Positions 44,820 to 53,353 of a stretch of DNA of 64,000 bases are shown piece by piece. The notes beneath the pieces are model-generated. The model saw only the letters and a program-made list of their open reading frames with translations, had not been told where the DNA came from and ran no database searches. Position numbers and translations under genes: made by a program. This DNA is from Acinetobacter pittii (lineage in GTDB: Bacteria > Pseudomonadota > Gammaproteobacteria > Pseudomonadales > Moraxellaceae), in NCBI RefSeq assembly GCF_034064985.1, contig NZ_CP139249.1:1550001-1614000 (forward strand), read 5' to 3'. Position 1 is the stretch's first letter. Each line of letters opens with the position of its first letter.

Positions 44820-45143
44820 ATGTCTTATCAACTGATCGAACTTAACGATGCCTTGGCGAATATTGAATGTCCATTTTGTAAACAAGCGATAATTGACTGG
44901 GCGCAAGAACAATATATTCAGCCGTGTGAACATACTTTATTTATTGCTATGGATTTAGGGTTCGAATTTGTTGCTGATCGATTTGAAGAAGGTATGAACC
45001 AGAATGTAGATGAGTTGCACGAAGATCCAGATATGAATGTATTTGAAGCATTAACGACAACTGCTTATGAAAATCTAATTATTTTGAAATCTGATTTAGG
45101 TGTAGAAAATTTATTTCGCTATGTTGGGATAAGTGATCGTTAA
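44820..45143 (+). CDS. Conserved-looking hypothetical protein with CxxC
   Basis: 107-residue acidic soluble protein. A single CPFC motif (residues 17-20) is followed by a third cysteine in QPCEH, which together could hold zinc or form a redox site. The rest is helical and acidic (FEEGMNQNVDELHEDPDMNVFEAL). Not recognised. It is divergent from the LysR gene and convergent with grxD, with a strong terminator, so it is a real transcription unit. Confidence 0.7.
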   Translation: MSYQLIELNDALANIECPFCKQAIIDWAQEQYIQPCEHTLFIAMDLGFEFVADRFEEGMNQNVDELHEDPDMNVFEALTTTAYENLIILKSDLGVENLFRYVGISDR

Positions 45144-45155
45144 ATTTGAGAGTAT

Positions 45156-45185
45156 AAAAAAGCCAATCTGTTGATTGGCTTTTTT
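45156..45185. terminator. Terminator between the CxxC gene and grxD
   Basis: A 13-base stem with GCCAATC core (45156-45168 with 45173-45185), loop TGTT, with A and T runs. It can serve both convergent genes. Confidence 0.92.
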
Positions 45186-45190
45186 ATTAT

Positions 45191-45532
45191 TTACGCTTCT
45201 GGCGCTGCGCTGTATTGTTCAACTAATGGTTTTAATTCGCCATTTTGGAACATTTCAAGCATGATATCGCTACCACCAATAAGTTCGCCATTTACCCAAA
45301 GTTGCGGGAATGTAGGCCAGTTCGCAATTTTTGGTAATGTTGCACGAATATCAGGGTTTTCCAAAATATTTACATATGCAAATGGACGACCAATTTGACT
45401 GAGCGCCTCTACAGCACGTGCAGAGAAACCACATTGTGGAAACTGTGGAGTGCCTTTCATGTAAAGTAAAACGGGATGCTTCGCAATTTGATCGCGGATT
45501 AACGCTTCAGTATCACGTGCTTGTTCAGTCAT
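45191..45532 (-). CDS. grxD: Monothiol glutaredoxin
   Basis: 113-residue CGFS-type glutaredoxin that carries and passes on [2Fe-2S] clusters, usually in partnership with BolA proteins. The active motif is KGTPQFPQCGFSARAV with Cys34. Glutathione-binding residues lie in NWPTFPQLWVNGELIGGSDIMLEM. The start at 45532 (MTEQARDT) is chosen for its GAGG eight bases upstream; a longer frame to 45589 has no ribosome site. Monocistronic. Confidence 0.95.
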   Translation of the reverse strand: MTEQARDTEALIRDQIAKHPVLLYMKGTPQFPQCGFSARAVEALSQIGRPFAYVNILENPDIRATLPKIANWPTFPQLWVNGELIGGSDIMLEMFQNGELKPLVEQYSAAPEA

Positions 45533-45759
45533 AAAGAGATCCTCAACTAATCTAGCAGCATTATAGGGGGTGTTTACATCGCTTTGCAAACCACCTGATT
45601 ACTTAAAGTTGCATTGAATATTCAATATTTTATTGTATAAACCGAAGTGATAGCAAAAAGCGGACGAAATTTTAGATAAATGAATGATGAGACTTTTCAT
45701 CAGGGCCAGTTTTTGCTTATATAAACCCTTCTTAAAACCTCATACAGACAGAGTTCGTT

Positions 45760-46968
45760 ATGAATGATATTACCCTAGCTCCAATACAACCTGATCAACC
45801 ATCACATTTAATGGCTACTTATGGTCGCCAAGCGATCAGTTTTGTACGAGGCCGAGGGGCATACTTATATACCGAAGATGGCACAGAGTATTTAGATGCT
45901 TTAACCGGTATTGCTGTATGTGGTTTAGGTCATGCGCATCCAGTCATTGCAGAAGCAATTGCTGAACAAGCTGCAACACTTGTGCATACGAGTAACTTAT
46001 TTGAGATTCCTTGGCAAACGGCAGCTGCTCAGAAGCTTGCTGAAGTTTCAGGGATGGAAGAGATCTTCTTTTCAAACAGTGGTGCAGAGTCAAATGAAGG
46101 CGCCATTAAAATTGCTCGTAAATTTGGTACTCAACAAGGTGTAAGCTCCCCAAAGATTATTGTGGCAGAGCAATCATTTCATGGTCGTACTTTAGCAACA
46201 CTTTCAGCTACTGGTAATAAGAAAGTACAAGATGGTTTTGCTCCTTTAACCCATGATTTTATTCGTGTGCCATTTGGTGATGTAGATGCAATTCAAGAAG
46301 CTGCTTTGCAGCACCCAGATATTGTTGCGATTTTGATTGAGCCAATTCAAGGTGAGGGTGGTATTAATACAGCGCCTCAAGGCTTTAGCTATCTTGAAGA
46401 AGTCCGCACTATATGTAATCAACATAACTGGCTAATGATGTTAGATGAAATCCAAACTGGTAATGGCCGAACAGGTAAGTATTTTGCTTATCAACACACA
46501 AATATTGTGCCTGATGTTCTTACGACTGCAAAAGGGCTGGGTAATGGCTTTCCAGTAGGTGCTGTAATGACACAAGGTAAAGCTGTAGGCCTATTAGGAC
46601 CTGGTAGTCACGGTTCTACTTACGGTGGCACAGTGTTAGGTTCTCGTGTGGTTTATACAGTAATTGATACAATCCAAAAAGAGAATGCTGTAGAAAACGC
46701 GGCAGTTGTTGGTGGTTATATTGTTGATCAATTACGTGCGCAATTGGCAGATAAAAATGTGCAAGTACGTGGCTTTGGTATGATGATTGGTATTCAATTA
46801 CCTAAAGACTGTGCTGAGCTCGTTGCAATTGCTCGTGACCAACATAAGCTGATTATTAATGTGACAGCAGGTTCTGTCGTTCGTTTATTGCCACCAATTA
46901 ACATGACTCAAGCACAGGCTGATGACTTACTAGAGCGTTTAGTCGCTTTAATTAATGACTATCTTTAA
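45760..46968 (+). CDS. argD: Acetylornithine aminotransferase family enzyme
   Basis: Class-III PLP aminotransferase of 402 residues that interconverts N-acetylglutamate semialdehyde and N-acetylornithine in arginine synthesis; related enzymes use succinylornithine or succinyl-diaminopimelate. The PLP lysine is K258 (TTAKGLGNGFPVGA). FSNSGAESNEGAIKIARKFG is the phosphate loop, and MMLDEIQTGNGRTGK holds the catalytic Asp and Glu. It stands alone, so a biosynthetic or catabolic (AstC) role is not fixed by context. A terminator follows. Confidence 0.92.
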   Translation: MNDITLAPIQPDQPSHLMATYGRQAISFVRGRGAYLYTEDGTEYLDALTGIAVCGLGHAHPVIAEAIAEQAATLVHTSNLFEIPWQTAAAQKLAEVSGMEEIFFSNSGAESNEGAIKIARKFGTQQGVSSPKIIVAEQSFHGRTLATLSATGNKKVQDGFAPLTHDFIRVPFGDVDAIQEAALQHPDIVAILIEPIQGEGGINTAPQGFSYLEEVRTICNQHNWLMMLDEIQTGNGRTGKYFAYQHTNIVPDVLTTAKGLGNGFPVGAVMTQGKAVGLLGPGSHGSTYGGTVLGSRVVYTVIDTIQKENAVENAAVVGGYIVDQLRAQLADKNVQVRGFGMMIGIQLPKDCAELVAIARDQHKLIINVTAGSVVRLLPPINMTQAQADDLLERLVALINDYL

Positions 46969-46981
46969 GTTTTATATCAAT

Positions 46982-47012
46982 AAAAAATGGGCATATAAAT
47001 GCCCATTTTTTT
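46982..47012. terminator. Terminator between argD and the CBS gene
   Basis: A perfect 13-base stem with TGGGCAT core (46982-46994 with 46999-47011), loop ATAA, with A and T runs at the ends. Confidence 0.92.
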
Positions 47013-47023
47013 ATGTGAAATAC

Positions 47024-47455
47024 TTAACCTGAAATGTACTGTTTTAATTGTTCAATAAGATTTTTCTGATCTTCCATTGCAGCTTTTACTAAGTCACCAA
47101 TAGAGATAAATCCAACTAATTTTTCATTGTCTAGTACAGGCAAGTGACGTAAGTGGCGGTCTGTCATGAGCTGTAAGCACTCTTCAACCGTATTGTTTAG
47201 GCTTACTGTAATCACTTTAGATGTCATAATTTCAGCAACGGTAGTGCTATATGAAGAACGTTCCATAAGCGTTACTTTTCGCGTGTAGTCACGTTCAGAT
47301 AAAATTCCGACAACTTTTTCGCCTTCGGCTACGACAAGCGCACCAATCCCTTTGTCTGCCATGATTTTAATTGCTTCAAGGACAGTGGCTTCTGGAGAAA
47401 TTGTAAAAATATCTTGCTCTACTTTGTTCTTGATTACTTGTGCAACAATTGTCAT
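47024..47455 (-). CDS. Two-CBS-domain protein
   Basis: 143-residue protein made of a CBS pair (about 10-65 and 75-130). These domains bind adenosine nucleotides as energy sensors. Typical strings are GIGALVVAEGEKVVGILSERDYTRKV and LRHLPVLDNEKLVGFISIGDLVKA. It resembles stand-alone CBS proteins fused to nothing else. The start at 47455 (MTIVAQVIKN) is preferred because AGGA lies eight bases upstream; an ATG at 47479 lacks a ribosome site. Confidence 0.9.
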   Translation of the reverse strand: MTIVAQVIKNKVEQDIFTISPEATVLEAIKIMADKGIGALVVAEGEKVVGILSERDYTRKVTLMERSSYSTTVAEIMTSKVITVSLNNTVEECLQLMTDRHLRHLPVLDNEKLVGFISIGDLVKAAMEDQKNLIEQLKQYISG

Positions 47456-47599
47456 TTCTTCTGTCCTGTGTTTTATCATTTTGTTTTAAATTAGCTTGAT
47501 TTTATAAAAATGCAAAGACTGGATAGTCATTCAAATACAAGTTTTACACTCAAGCGTTCAAAAAGCATTCTAATAGAGATTAAGAACCTAAAGAAAAGT

Positions 47600-47974
47600 T
47601 TACGCTCCTTGCCAATTTGGATGTTTAAAAAAGAAATGTTGCATTTGCTGAGTAGATAACTTTAATTTTCTATGAGAGGAATTAAATAAAGCAGGAGTAA
47701 CGTTGAGTCGAGTTAAAGTTGGTAACAAAGACTCATGGAAGTCTTTAGGGGTAATTCTTCTAGGTTTATAGTGCGGCCAATGCTCTTTTGCATAGCGATG
47801 TGCCTGCAAGCCATTGAGCCAAAAAGGGAAAATAAAATCTTCCTGATCTGATTTAATTGCCCAGCCTTGATGAAATAAACCCCAAAGAACCCCACAATAC
47901 ATCATGGTTCTTAAAATATAAATCTTAATCATCAAGTCTCTTGAAACCGGTTGTAGATTACTTAAACTATTCAT
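47600..47974 (-). CDS. DUF2750-like hypothetical protein
   Basis: 124-residue soluble protein. The stretch VLWGLFHQGWAIKSDQEDFIFPFWLNGLQAHRYAKEHWPHYKPRRITPKDFHESLLPTL has the pattern of the DUF2750 family (short proteins with WGL...GWA and P-FW motifs). Function unknown. No operon partner is evident. Confidence 0.7.
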   Translation of the reverse strand: MNSLSNLQPVSRDLMIKIYILRTMMYCGVLWGLFHQGWAIKSDQEDFIFPFWLNGLQAHRYAKEHWPHYKPRRITPKDFHESLLPTLTRLNVTPALFNSSHRKLKLSTQQMQHFFFKHPNWQGA

Positions 47975-48146
47975 TGTGAATTTAATGGTTCTTAACTTGT
48001 CTTGCTTATTATAAAAAAATCAGATGACATTTCAGTTTAAACAGGTATCAAATCGTAAACAAATATTCCAGCTATGAAATTACTTTCATCTATTTAAAGT
48101 GTCTAAAGTTTTTAAATGAATTGATAAATTTGGGTTTTTACGGGCA

Positions 48147-48172
48147 TAAAAAAAACGCCACCTAAGTGACGT
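48147..48172 (-). terminator. Terminator of the Sel1-like gene
   Basis: Stem ACGTCAC/GTGGCGT on the minus strand (48172-48166 with 48161-48155; one G-U pair), loop TTAG, followed by a run of Ts. Confidence 0.82.
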
Positions 48173-48176
48173 CTCT

Positions 48177-48410
48177 TTATGCTTGCATTGTGGCTAACTT
48201 TTGCCAGTATTGTGCTTTAAGTGAGTCACGTTCAACACGGAAACCTTGATAATACAATTCTGCTAAGAACAGTGCGGCTTTACCGTGCCCAGCGCGAGCA
48301 ACTTCTTCTAACTGTGCAACTGCCTCCTGAAAATTCATTTGAGAGTGAATTGTGTTTACTGCAGTTGCGTACACATGTTCTAAATCATGATGAGAGATAC
48401 GTTGAATCAT
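48177..48410 (-). CDS. Small Sel1-repeat-like protein
   Basis: 77-residue helical protein. AVAQLEEVARAGHGKAALFLAELYYQGFRVERDSLKAQYWQKLA is a single Sel1/TPR-like helix pair (A-x-x-L-x-x-LY-x-G), the type used for protein contacts. The start at 48410 (MIQRISHHD) has AAGGAG six bases upstream; the frame runs on to 48455 without a site. Function unknown. Confidence 0.8.
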   Translation of the reverse strand: MIQRISHHDLEHVYATAVNTIHSQMNFQEAVAQLEEVARAGHGKAALFLAELYYQGFRVERDSLKAQYWQKLATMQA

Positions 48411-48626
48411 ATAAAACTCCTTATTGTAATTATGATTACTTTTTCTAAAGGCCACTGCCTTTAAATTAATTTAACTTAGTATTGTTAAACTAATATTACA
48501 AATTAATGGATTTGTCAACTATTGGTGCAAACCACTTTATTCACTATTAGGATACATGATTAAACATTATTCACAAATAATTTTGAGTAAAATCAATATG
48601 AGAATAAAAGACAAGGAGAATAAAAT

Positions 48627-48986
48627 ATGACAAATACTATCGACGGCTTTGTTTTTGATACTCCGCCTAGAGAGGAACAAATCATAGAACTAGCCCATTA
48701 TCATCGTAAACTATTAGATGAAGCGATCTTTCATCAAGAGATCCATTTAGGGGATTATTGTCTTGCTCAGCGCAAAAGAGTATTTGACTTTGCAAGGCAT
48801 TTGGAACCTGCACAAAAAAACTGGTTTTATCAAGTTTATGATGGTGAATTGAGAAAAATTGCTGATGAAGACGAGTTGCATCCAGCAGATGCAGAAGAAG
48901 GGTTAAGTATTTTTGCCATGTTTTTAGTTTTGGTGATTATTGCGGCAATTTTATACTTTTCCGTCATTCGTTCACTAATAAGCTAA
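48627..48986 (+). CDS. Tail-anchored hypothetical protein
   Basis: 119 residues: a charged helical N-terminal part (about 1-90; HYHRKLLDEAIFHQEIHLGDY, AQRKRVFDFARHLEPAQKNWFYQVYDGELRKIADEDELHP) and one C-terminal membrane segment (FAMFLVLVIIAAILYFSVI, about 96-114). The cytoplasmic domain therefore hangs from the inner membrane. AAGGAG lies eight bases before the ATG. Not recognised. Confidence 0.75.
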   Translation: MTNTIDGFVFDTPPREEQIIELAHYHRKLLDEAIFHQEIHLGDYCLAQRKRVFDFARHLEPAQKNWFYQVYDGELRKIADEDELHPADAEEGLSIFAMFLVLVIIAAILYFSVIRSLIS

Positions 48987-48994
48987 GTATTATG

Positions 48995-49028
48995 ATCCAG
49001 TAAGGTACGATTCTTAGCCTTACTGGAT
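48995..49028. repeat. 11-base hairpin between two small membrane-protein genes
   Basis: ATCCAGTAAGG (48995-49005) pairs exactly with CCTTACTGGAT (49018-49028) around a 12-base loop. There is no T run after it (GTTTG), so it may be a weak terminator or an mRNA-stabilising element. Confidence 0.6.
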
Positions 49029-49085
49029 GTTTGATCTTGTGCTTATGAGTATTGAACCCTACACTACACTAATTCGAGGTAGGTC

Positions 49086-49412
49086 ATGCTCATATTCAAA
49101 CAAAATTTTCTTAAATTAAAGTCTGAGTTAAAAATTGATCAATGTTTTAACCTATTTGTGGTTATTGTCATTGGCTGTATTTTTGTGCTGTCATATTTAG
49201 CATTACTTCGGCCTATTAGTCCGGAACAATATCAACGAATTATACAACTCTCTCATCAGGCTACTTATCCTAAAACTCAGGATATGGCTGAGCTGCTAAT
49301 AGCTCAATCAGAAATTCATAGAGCAGAGTATTTAAAGTTAATGCATGCATACCAATTTGAAGGTGCTCATATTAGACAATATCCAGCACTTGCTCAGGAA
49401 GATACTCAGTAA
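49086..49412 (+). CDS. Single-span membrane protein, unknown
   Basis: 108 residues: a basic N-terminus (FKQNFLKLKSELKIDQ), one membrane segment (about 22-40, FNLFVVIVIGCIFVLSYLALL), and a hydrophilic, probably periplasmic tail of about 65 residues predicted helical. GAGGTAGGTC precedes the ATG. It lies 99 bases after the tail-anchored protein and 120 bases before ftsY. Function not recognised. Confidence 0.7.
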   Translation: MLIFKQNFLKLKSELKIDQCFNLFVVIVIGCIFVLSYLALLRPISPEQYQRIIQLSHQATYPKTQDMAELLIAQSEIHRAEYLKLMHAYQFEGAHIRQYPALAQEDTQ

Positions 49413-49532
49413 ATAGGTTTATCGGGCTAAATCTTGGTTTCAAAAGCTTTTTGAGCACTATTGTGGCAGGCAAAATTTTGAATTTATGCTAAACTTTATC
49501 TTTTTAAACGCGCTGCTTTTCAAGGAATCCGC

Positions 49533-50645
49533 ATGGAGCAACAATCGAATATGCAAAATAAATTCTTGATAGATGCTGAGATCGGTGATGACGATGTCAC
49601 ATTACCTAATTTACCTGCTATCGATGTTCCCATCGTTGAATCTCCTGCTAAATCACAAGAAAATATTGAAGTAGCCAAAGACGAAGTGGCTTCTACAGAA
49701 ACACCGGTTGAACAACCAAAAACTGGTTTTTTTGGCCGGATGAAAGAAGGCTTAACCAAAACTCGTCGTAATTTCGCTGATGGTATGGTCAATATCTTGA
49801 TTGGCGGAAAGGAAATTGACGATGAGTTACTTGAAGAAGTCGAAGAGCAATTATTGGTTGCAGACATTGGTGTTGAAGCAACAAAAACCATCATTACCAA
49901 TTTAACAGAGCGTACAGCTCGTGGTGATTTGATCTATTCCCACTCTTTATATAAAGCGTTACAAGAAGAGTTGGTTGCTTTGTTGGCTCCACGTGTTAAG
50001 CCATTGCATATTGACCCTAATAAATCACCGTATGTGATTCTGATGGTTGGGGTAAATGGAGTGGGTAAAACTACAACTATTGGTAAGTTGGCGAAACGTT
50101 TACAAGGTGAAGGTAAAAAAGTGATGTTGGCTGCTGGTGATACATTCCGCGCCGCAGCAACTGAGCAATTACAGATCTGGGGCGAACGTAACGATATCTC
50201 TGTAGTAGCGCAAGGTCATGGAGCTGATAGTGCTTCTGTTATTTTTGATGCCTTTGAAAGTGCTCGTGCTAAAGGAATTGACGTATTAATTGCGGATACG
50301 GCAGGTCGTTTACATAATAAGAGTAACTTGATGGAAGAACTCAAAAAAGTTAAACGTGTTATGCAGAAAATTGATGCAACTGCACCTCATGAAATTATGT
50401 TGGTGGTAGATGCAGGAACAGGTCAAAACGCGATTAACCAAGTACAAGAGTTTGATCAAGCTGTAGGTTTAACGGGTATTACCATTACCAAGTTGGATGG
50501 AACAGCTAAAGGTGGTGTACTCTTTAATATTGCAAGTCGTACCCATGTGCCAATTCGTTTTATTGGTGTAGGTGAAAAAATTGATGATTTAAGACCATTC
50601 TCGGCTAAATCTTTTGTTGCTGCGCTGTTCGAAACTGATAAGTAA
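49533..50645 (+). CDS. ftsY: SRP receptor GTPase FtsY
   Basis: Docks SRP-ribosome complexes at the SecYEG translocon. The 370 residues comprise an acidic, Pro/Glu-rich A domain (about 1-65), the N domain (about 70-150) and the G domain. The P-loop GVNGVGKTT carries K179, DTAGR lies near 255, and TKLDGTAKGG near 325. The closing SAKSFVAALFE helix is present. The partner RNA is encoded at 12552. A terminator follows, and the gene is alone rather than in an ftsYEX operon. Confidence 0.96.
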   Translation: MEQQSNMQNKFLIDAEIGDDDVTLPNLPAIDVPIVESPAKSQENIEVAKDEVASTETPVEQPKTGFFGRMKEGLTKTRRNFADGMVNILIGGKEIDDELLEEVEEQLLVADIGVEATKTIITNLTERTARGDLIYSHSLYKALQEELVALLAPRVKPLHIDPNKSPYVILMVGVNGVGKTTTIGKLAKRLQGEGKKVMLAAGDTFRAAATEQLQIWGERNDISVVAQGHGADSASVIFDAFESARAKGIDVLIADTAGRLHNKSNLMEELKKVKRVMQKIDATAPHEIMLVVDAGTGQNAINQVQEFDQAVGLTGITITKLDGTAKGGVLFNIASRTHVPIRFIGVGEKIDDLRPFSAKSFVAALFETDK

Positions 50646-50661
50646 ATTGATTGGTAACCCT

Positions 50662-50693
50662 AAAAAGCTTCACTAAATCGTGAAGCTTTTTTT
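50662..50693 (+). terminator. Terminator after ftsY
   Basis: Stem AAAAAGCTTCAC/GTGAAGCTTTTT (50662-50673 with 50680-50691), loop TAAATC, then more Ts. Confidence 0.92.
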
Positions 50694-50834
50694 ATATGTA
50701 TATCTTTTATTATTGTTGCGAAAATAAAACGAACTGTCATATTTTTAATGCTGATTATGAAAAATGACTTTAATACACTGTACTCATTCCCAAACAACGA
50801 CCCTTGGTCAAATCAATAGGTAGGAAATAACAAA

Positions 50835-51431
50835 ATGTCTACTTTCTTAGATAAAATTAAAAACCGTCGTACAATTTATGCAATTGGTAAAAACGTTGCA
50901 TTAGATCGCACTAAAATTGAAGAAACTATCTGTGAAGCAGTTAAACATAGTCCTTCAGCTTTTAACTCACAATCTTCACGTGTAGTGACACTATACGGTG
51001 AATCTCATGCTAAATTCTGGAATTTAGTTCGTGAAGCTTTGCGTAAAATTGTTCCTGCAGAGGCTTTTGCTGGTACAAATGCAAAAATTGATAGCTTTGT
51101 AGCGGGTGTTGGTACGGTTTTATTTTATGAAGACCAAGCTGTTGTTAAAAGCTTACAAGAGCAATTCGAACTATATGCAGACAATTTCCCTGTATGGTCT
51201 GAACACTCAAGTGCAATTGCTCAATTTGCAACTTGGACTGCGCTTTCAGAGCTTGGTTTAGGTGCTTCTTTACAGCACTATAACCCAATTGTCGATGCAG
51301 ACGCAGCTGAAGCATTTGATGTTCCTGCAACTTGGAAGTTACGTGCTCAATTAGTATTTGGTTCGGTTGAAGCACCAGCAGGTGAAAAAGCATTTATTAA
51401 TGATGCTGATCGTTTCAAAACTTTCAATTAA
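50835..51431 (+). CDS. Nitroreductase-family flavoprotein (Frm2/YdgI-like)
   Basis: 198-residue FMN-dependent oxidoreductase. The N-terminal RRTIYAIGK and HSPSAFNSQSSRVV (about 13-55) are the FMN-phosphate-binding motifs. The middle EHSSAIAQFATWTALSELGLGASLQHYNP and the C-terminal strand WKLRAQLVFGSVEAP complete the fold. It resembles the small oxygen-insensitive group that includes fungal Frm2 and bacterial HBN1-like proteins. The physiological substrate is unknown. Confidence 0.9.
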   Translation: MSTFLDKIKNRRTIYAIGKNVALDRTKIEETICEAVKHSPSAFNSQSSRVVTLYGESHAKFWNLVREALRKIVPAEAFAGTNAKIDSFVAGVGTVLFYEDQAVVKSLQEQFELYADNFPVWSEHSSAIAQFATWTALSELGLGASLQHYNPIVDADAAEAFDVPATWKLRAQLVFGSVEAPAGEKAFINDADRFKTFN

Positions 51432-51444
51432 TTTAATTGAAGTT

Positions 51445-51478
51445 AAAAAAAAGAGCACCTATTTTAGGTGCTTTTTTT
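51445..51478 (+). terminator. Terminator after the nitroreductase gene
   Basis: Stem with AGCACCT/AGGTGCT core (51454-51460 with 51466-51472), loop ATTTT, extended by A-T pairs and ending in seven Ts. Confidence 0.9.
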
Positions 51479-51654
51479 ATGTTTTTAGAATGAATAGGAA
51501 GAATATATAAAACGAAAATTTATGAAATTCAAATGCATATTTCAAAATAATAAATCAAGAAATTAGTCGATAACTGCTTTGTCATAAAATAGTCACAATC
51601 ATATTGCATATTGCTCATGATTTAATAGCTTATCAAATACAGAGAAAGAGACAG

Positions 51655-52326
51655 ATGACTTTAAGATTAGGTGTTGCTGCAATTGGTTTATTACTCAGCG
51701 GTTCGGTATTTTCAGCAGTTACAATTACAGCACCAGAGGAAATTGTAATCCTTGCGGTGAATGGTCAGGAAGTCAACTCTGGGTTATTTCGTTCATCTAA
51801 AAATAATTATAAAGTCGATGCTGGTGAAACAAGCTTAAGTGTGCGCTACCAAGAATACTTTGAACATTTAAGCGGGGAGCATGACATTGTTAAATCTGGA
51901 GTAGTTACGATTCAAACTCCGGCTCTTAAAGATGGGCAAACTTATAAGCTTTCGATGGTAGATGCACCAAAGCAATTTGAACAAGCGAAGAAATATGCTG
52001 AGCAACCAACTGTGGCTTTGTACAGCGCAAATAATGAATTGATCGTACAACAAACTGGTGCAAACAATGAGGCAAAACCATGGTTTGCAACTGGCTTATT
52101 AGGTAAAGTCACTGACTTTACGACTAAATCATCTAAATCGCAGCCTGAGGCGGTTTATGCATCTGCTAAACCTACTTCTGCTCAGGTGGCTTTACCAGCT
52201 CCAACATCTATGCCTGTAACAGGCGTAGCCCAAACAAATGATCAACGTTTAGTCGAAACTTGGCAGAAGGCTTCTAAAGCTGAGCGTCAAAAATTTATGG
52301 CATGGTTAGCTGAACAATCAAATTAA
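51655..52326 (+). CDS. DUF2057-family exported protein (YccT/CsgI-like)
   Basis: 223-residue protein with a signal peptide (about 1-22, LLLSGSVFSA-VTI). A DUF2057 domain follows, with the hallmark early strand ITAPEEIVILAVNGQEV and the turn VDAGETSLSVRYQEYFE. E. coli YccT (CsgI) of this family inhibits curli assembly, but Acinetobacter lacks typical curli, so the role is open. The tail (about 150-205) is Ala/Pro/Ser-rich, ending in WQKASKAERQKFMAWLAEQ. The start at 51655 avoids a 17-codon polar extension that would disturb the signal peptide. Confidence 0.82.
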   Translation: MTLRLGVAAIGLLLSGSVFSAVTITAPEEIVILAVNGQEVNSGLFRSSKNNYKVDAGETSLSVRYQEYFEHLSGEHDIVKSGVVTIQTPALKDGQTYKLSMVDAPKQFEQAKKYAEQPTVALYSANNELIVQQTGANNEAKPWFATGLLGKVTDFTTKSSKSQPEAVYASAKPTSAQVALPAPTSMPVTGVAQTNDQRLVETWQKASKAERQKFMAWLAEQSN

Positions 52327-52339
52327 TTAATTGCTATTT

Positions 52340-52372
52340 AAAATAAAGCCGATTTAATATCGGCTTTATTTT
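52340..52372 (+). terminator. Terminator after the DUF2057 gene
   Basis: A 14-base stem with AAAGCCGAT core (52340-52353 with 52359-52372), loop TTAAT, ending in Ts. Confidence 0.9.
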
Positions 52373-52404
52373 TAGAATTTTTATAAATAGCCTAAGTATA
52401 TTTT

Positions 52405-52929
52405 ATGAATAATTTAAATTTCCGTTCAGCTCAATTTCCTGATATTCCACAACTTGTAGCTTTAATTAATAAGTCCTATCGAGAACAACAAGATGGAAGT
52501 TGGACAACAGAACTTGATTGGGTAGAAGGACAGCGTATTACAGAGTTTGAATTAGAAGAACAACTACAACTTAGGAATTCAACATTATTGATAGCGGAAA
52601 CTTCTGCTTCTAAGCTTATTGCTTGTATTGGGCTTACATTTGAAAATAATCAGGTTGAGATTGGAACATTTTGTACTGATCCTCAAGTTCAAAATATGAG
52701 AGTGGGTCGATCTGTTTTAGAATATGCAGAGCAATATGCATTGAAAGAAGATCCCCATTTGACTAGCGCCGTAATGTATGTGCTAGATGTCCGTTTGGAA
52801 TTGATCGCTTATTATGAAAGACGAGGATATGTGAAAACGGGTAATGAACAGCCATATCCAGTTGAGGCAAATGTAGGCGTGCCAAGGGTGCCTATTAAGT
52901 TGGTTGAAATGAAAAAAGACCTCATTTGA
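52405..52929 (+). CDS. GNAT-family N-acetyltransferase
   Basis: 174-residue acetyltransferase. The beginning FRSAQFPDIPQLVALINKSYRE and the acetyl-CoA stretch EIGTFCTDPQVQNMRVGRSVLEYAEQYAL (about 92-120) match the fold, though the usual Q/R-x-x-G-x-G/A appears as QNMRVG. LIAYYERRGYVKTGNEQPYP is the standard final strand-helix motif. The substrate is unknown; it is different from the RimL-like enzyme at 16263. Confidence 0.88.
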   Translation: MNNLNFRSAQFPDIPQLVALINKSYREQQDGSWTTELDWVEGQRITEFELEEQLQLRNSTLLIAETSASKLIACIGLTFENNQVEIGTFCTDPQVQNMRVGRSVLEYAEQYALKEDPHLTSAVMYVLDVRLELIAYYERRGYVKTGNEQPYPVEANVGVPRVPIKLVEMKKDLI

Positions 52930-52937
52930 GGTCTTTT
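52913..52937. terminator. Terminator overlapping the GNAT stop codon
   Basis: Stem AAAAAGACCTCA/TGAGGTCTTTTT around 52913-52937. The stop codon TGA at 52927 is part of the right arm. It also lies just after the cyd operon's last gene on the other strand, so it is probably bidirectional. Confidence 0.88.
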
Positions 52938-52941
52938 TGAC

Positions 52942-53241
52942 TTAGGTTAGAAACCAGATGTAATAACCTAATAGCATGAGAGGCCAAGCCACCCATGGGC
53001 TAAATAGCCATTTCCATAACCAGAAGTTAGGTACGAAACCCACTCCGTAAATAAAGCCACCAGAAATGCCAATCATCACCAGCATAAGCTGGCTATGATT
53101 GTAGTGCCCGTTAGCATCTAGCATGAGTGAAGGATAAACCAACAAAATTGCAGCAAGAGGCAATGCCAACAGAAAAGAAAGGGCCATTGCAAATGCTTGA
53201 GCTTTTCGATGATTTGATGCTGTCATTGCTTTTGCCATCAT
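52942..53241 (-). CDS. ybgE: Cytochrome bd operon protein YbgE-like
   Basis: 99-residue inner-membrane protein with three hydrophobic segments (FAMALSFLLALPLAAILLV, LMLVMIGISGGFIYGVGFV, WVAWPLMLLGYYIWFL). The GGFIYGVGFVP-N-x-WLWKWLF pattern is typical of YbgE, encoded after cydABX in many proteobacteria. Its precise role is unknown. The ATG directly follows the cydX stop (TAAATG), so the two are translationally coupled. Confidence 0.85.
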   Translation of the reverse strand: MMAKAMTASNHRKAQAFAMALSFLLALPLAAILLVYPSLMLDANGHYNHSQLMLVMIGISGGFIYGVGFVPNFWLWKWLFSPWVAWPLMLLGYYIWFLT

Positions 53242-53343
53242 TTATTCCTCATCTAAATTTTGATGATGTTCGATATAAAGTGCACTGAGTACACCCGCAA
53301 AACATGCCATCAAAATGCCTAGGATCCATGCGAAATACCACAT
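53242..53343 (-). CDS. cydX: Cytochrome bd small subunit CydX
   Basis: 33-residue single-span membrane protein beginning MWYFAWILGILMACFAG and ending in a polar EHHQNLDEE tail. The MWYF-WILG-L-A-F start is the CydX signature. It is required for stability and activity of the bd oxidase, sitting beside CydA. AAGGAG six bases before the ATG is a strong site. It lies between cydB (10 bases) and ybgE (0 bases). Confidence 0.93.
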   Translation of the reverse strand: MWYFAWILGILMACFAGVLSALYIEHHQNLDEE

Positions 53344-53353
53344 AGTTTTCTCC

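Noticed and set aside
49520..49900. 126-codon minus-strand frame over the start of ftsY
   Set aside because: Serine-rich complement of the acidic FtsY A domain; a shadow of the real gene.
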